A stretch of 64,000 nucleotides of DNA from Planctomycetaceae bacterium (GTDB lineage Bacteria; Planctomycetota; Planctomycetia; Planctomycetales; Planctomycetaceae): NCBI GenBank assembly GCA_947476295.1, contig CANJQC010000004.1:33190-97189 (forward strand), read 5' to 3'. Shown one piece after another: positions 63,911 to 64,000 of the stretch. How positions within the stretch are numbered: position 1 is the stretch's first letter; each line of letters opens with the position of its first letter. The position numbers were made by a program, and so were the translations under genes. The notes beneath the pieces were generated by a model. The model ran no database searches and had not been told where the DNA came from. It saw only the letters and a list, made by a program, of their open reading frames with translations.

Positions 63911-64000
63911 GTGAAACAACCAGTCGCCAAAGAATCTTCATCTGTCGATCAGCCAGTCCTGAGGACGAACAGGAATGTGCAAAACAAATTGTCACCAATC
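63911..64000 (+). CDS. Possible gene start running off the window
   Basis: A GTG at 63911 opens a frame of 30 codons to the window end (VKQPVAKESSSVDQPVLRTN) with GGAAAG 6 bp before it. It is too short to judge and may be spurious. Confidence 0.25.
   Translation, partial: MKQPVAKESSSVDQPVLRTNRNVQNKLSPI

Overview
The window reads as chromosomal DNA of a planctomycete, probably from the Planctomycetales/Planctomycetaceae. The evidence is the protein repertoire. There are two giant DUF1549/DUF1553 proteins with c-type haem motifs, one of them followed by a DUF1501 protein. There are Gfo/Idh oxidoreductases with twin-arginine leaders, a LamG protein, an EF-G with the IDSGKTT P-loop of the spdEFG1/mitochondrial-like class, a fused two-half CoA-transferase, and many genes without a clear Shine-Dalgarno. 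Genes lie in short operons on both strands. I see no tRNA, rRNA, IS element, prophage or CRISPR array.

Layout. 1-7.1 kb: LamG protein end, Gfo/Idh oxidoreductase, orphan ribbon-helix-helix protein, EF-G, HExxH peptidase. 7.4-11.7 kb: a GalU-like nucleotidyltransferase next to a 1102-residue fusion of a GHMP sugar kinase with a eukaryote-type UDP-sugar pyrophosphorylase, a likely sugar-activation pair. 12.1-17.2 kb: amidohydrolase, second Gfo/Idh protein, DUF485 plus a sodium:solute symporter with an oversized loop. 17.3-22.3 kb: secreted coiled-coil protein, two truncated genes joined at a deletion scar (YceI-like and methyltransferase), then a tight methyltransferase / FAD oxidoreductase / type III polyketide synthase operon and an RHS-repeat fossil. 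22.4-27.8 kb: GT39-type glycosyltransferase, a three-gene envelope cluster (membrane-anchored DUF1573 protein, six-cysteine mini-protein, C-terminally anchored exported protein) behind a promoter-like sequence with a G8 tract in its spacer, and a TIGR04282-TIGR04283 fusion. 27.8-43.1 kb: glutamine synthetase, DUF1549/DUF1553 protein, small monohaem protein, bL28-like protein, M28 peptidase with PD40/PA/PDZ domains, glmS, M50-like membrane protein lacking the usual Asp, Gly/Tyr/His-rich secreted repeat protein, zinc-ribbon membrane protein. 43.5-47.3 kb: two tandem ABC ATPase/permease pairs. 47.3-55.5 kb: catabolic genes (GlcD, GntP permease, CoA-transferase, SDR, DoeB-like deacylase, MFS) that would fit uptake and oxidation of a hydroxy acid such as 3-hydroxybutyrate. 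55.6-63.6 kb: DUF1501 and DUF1549/DUF1553 pair, YebC/YeeN-type regulator, Gfo/Idh fossil, MFS plus aldo/keto reductase.

The least explained content lies between genes. Four families of dispersed palindromes occur in the gaps. One is a 20-nt hairpin with a GGA loop whose three copies show a compensatory stem change, two of the copies sitting between direct repeats. The others are a 28-bp inverted repeat family, a family beginning GYAGGGTG, and one beginning GTAGCTTGACTC. Three gaps also hold recognisable gene fossils.
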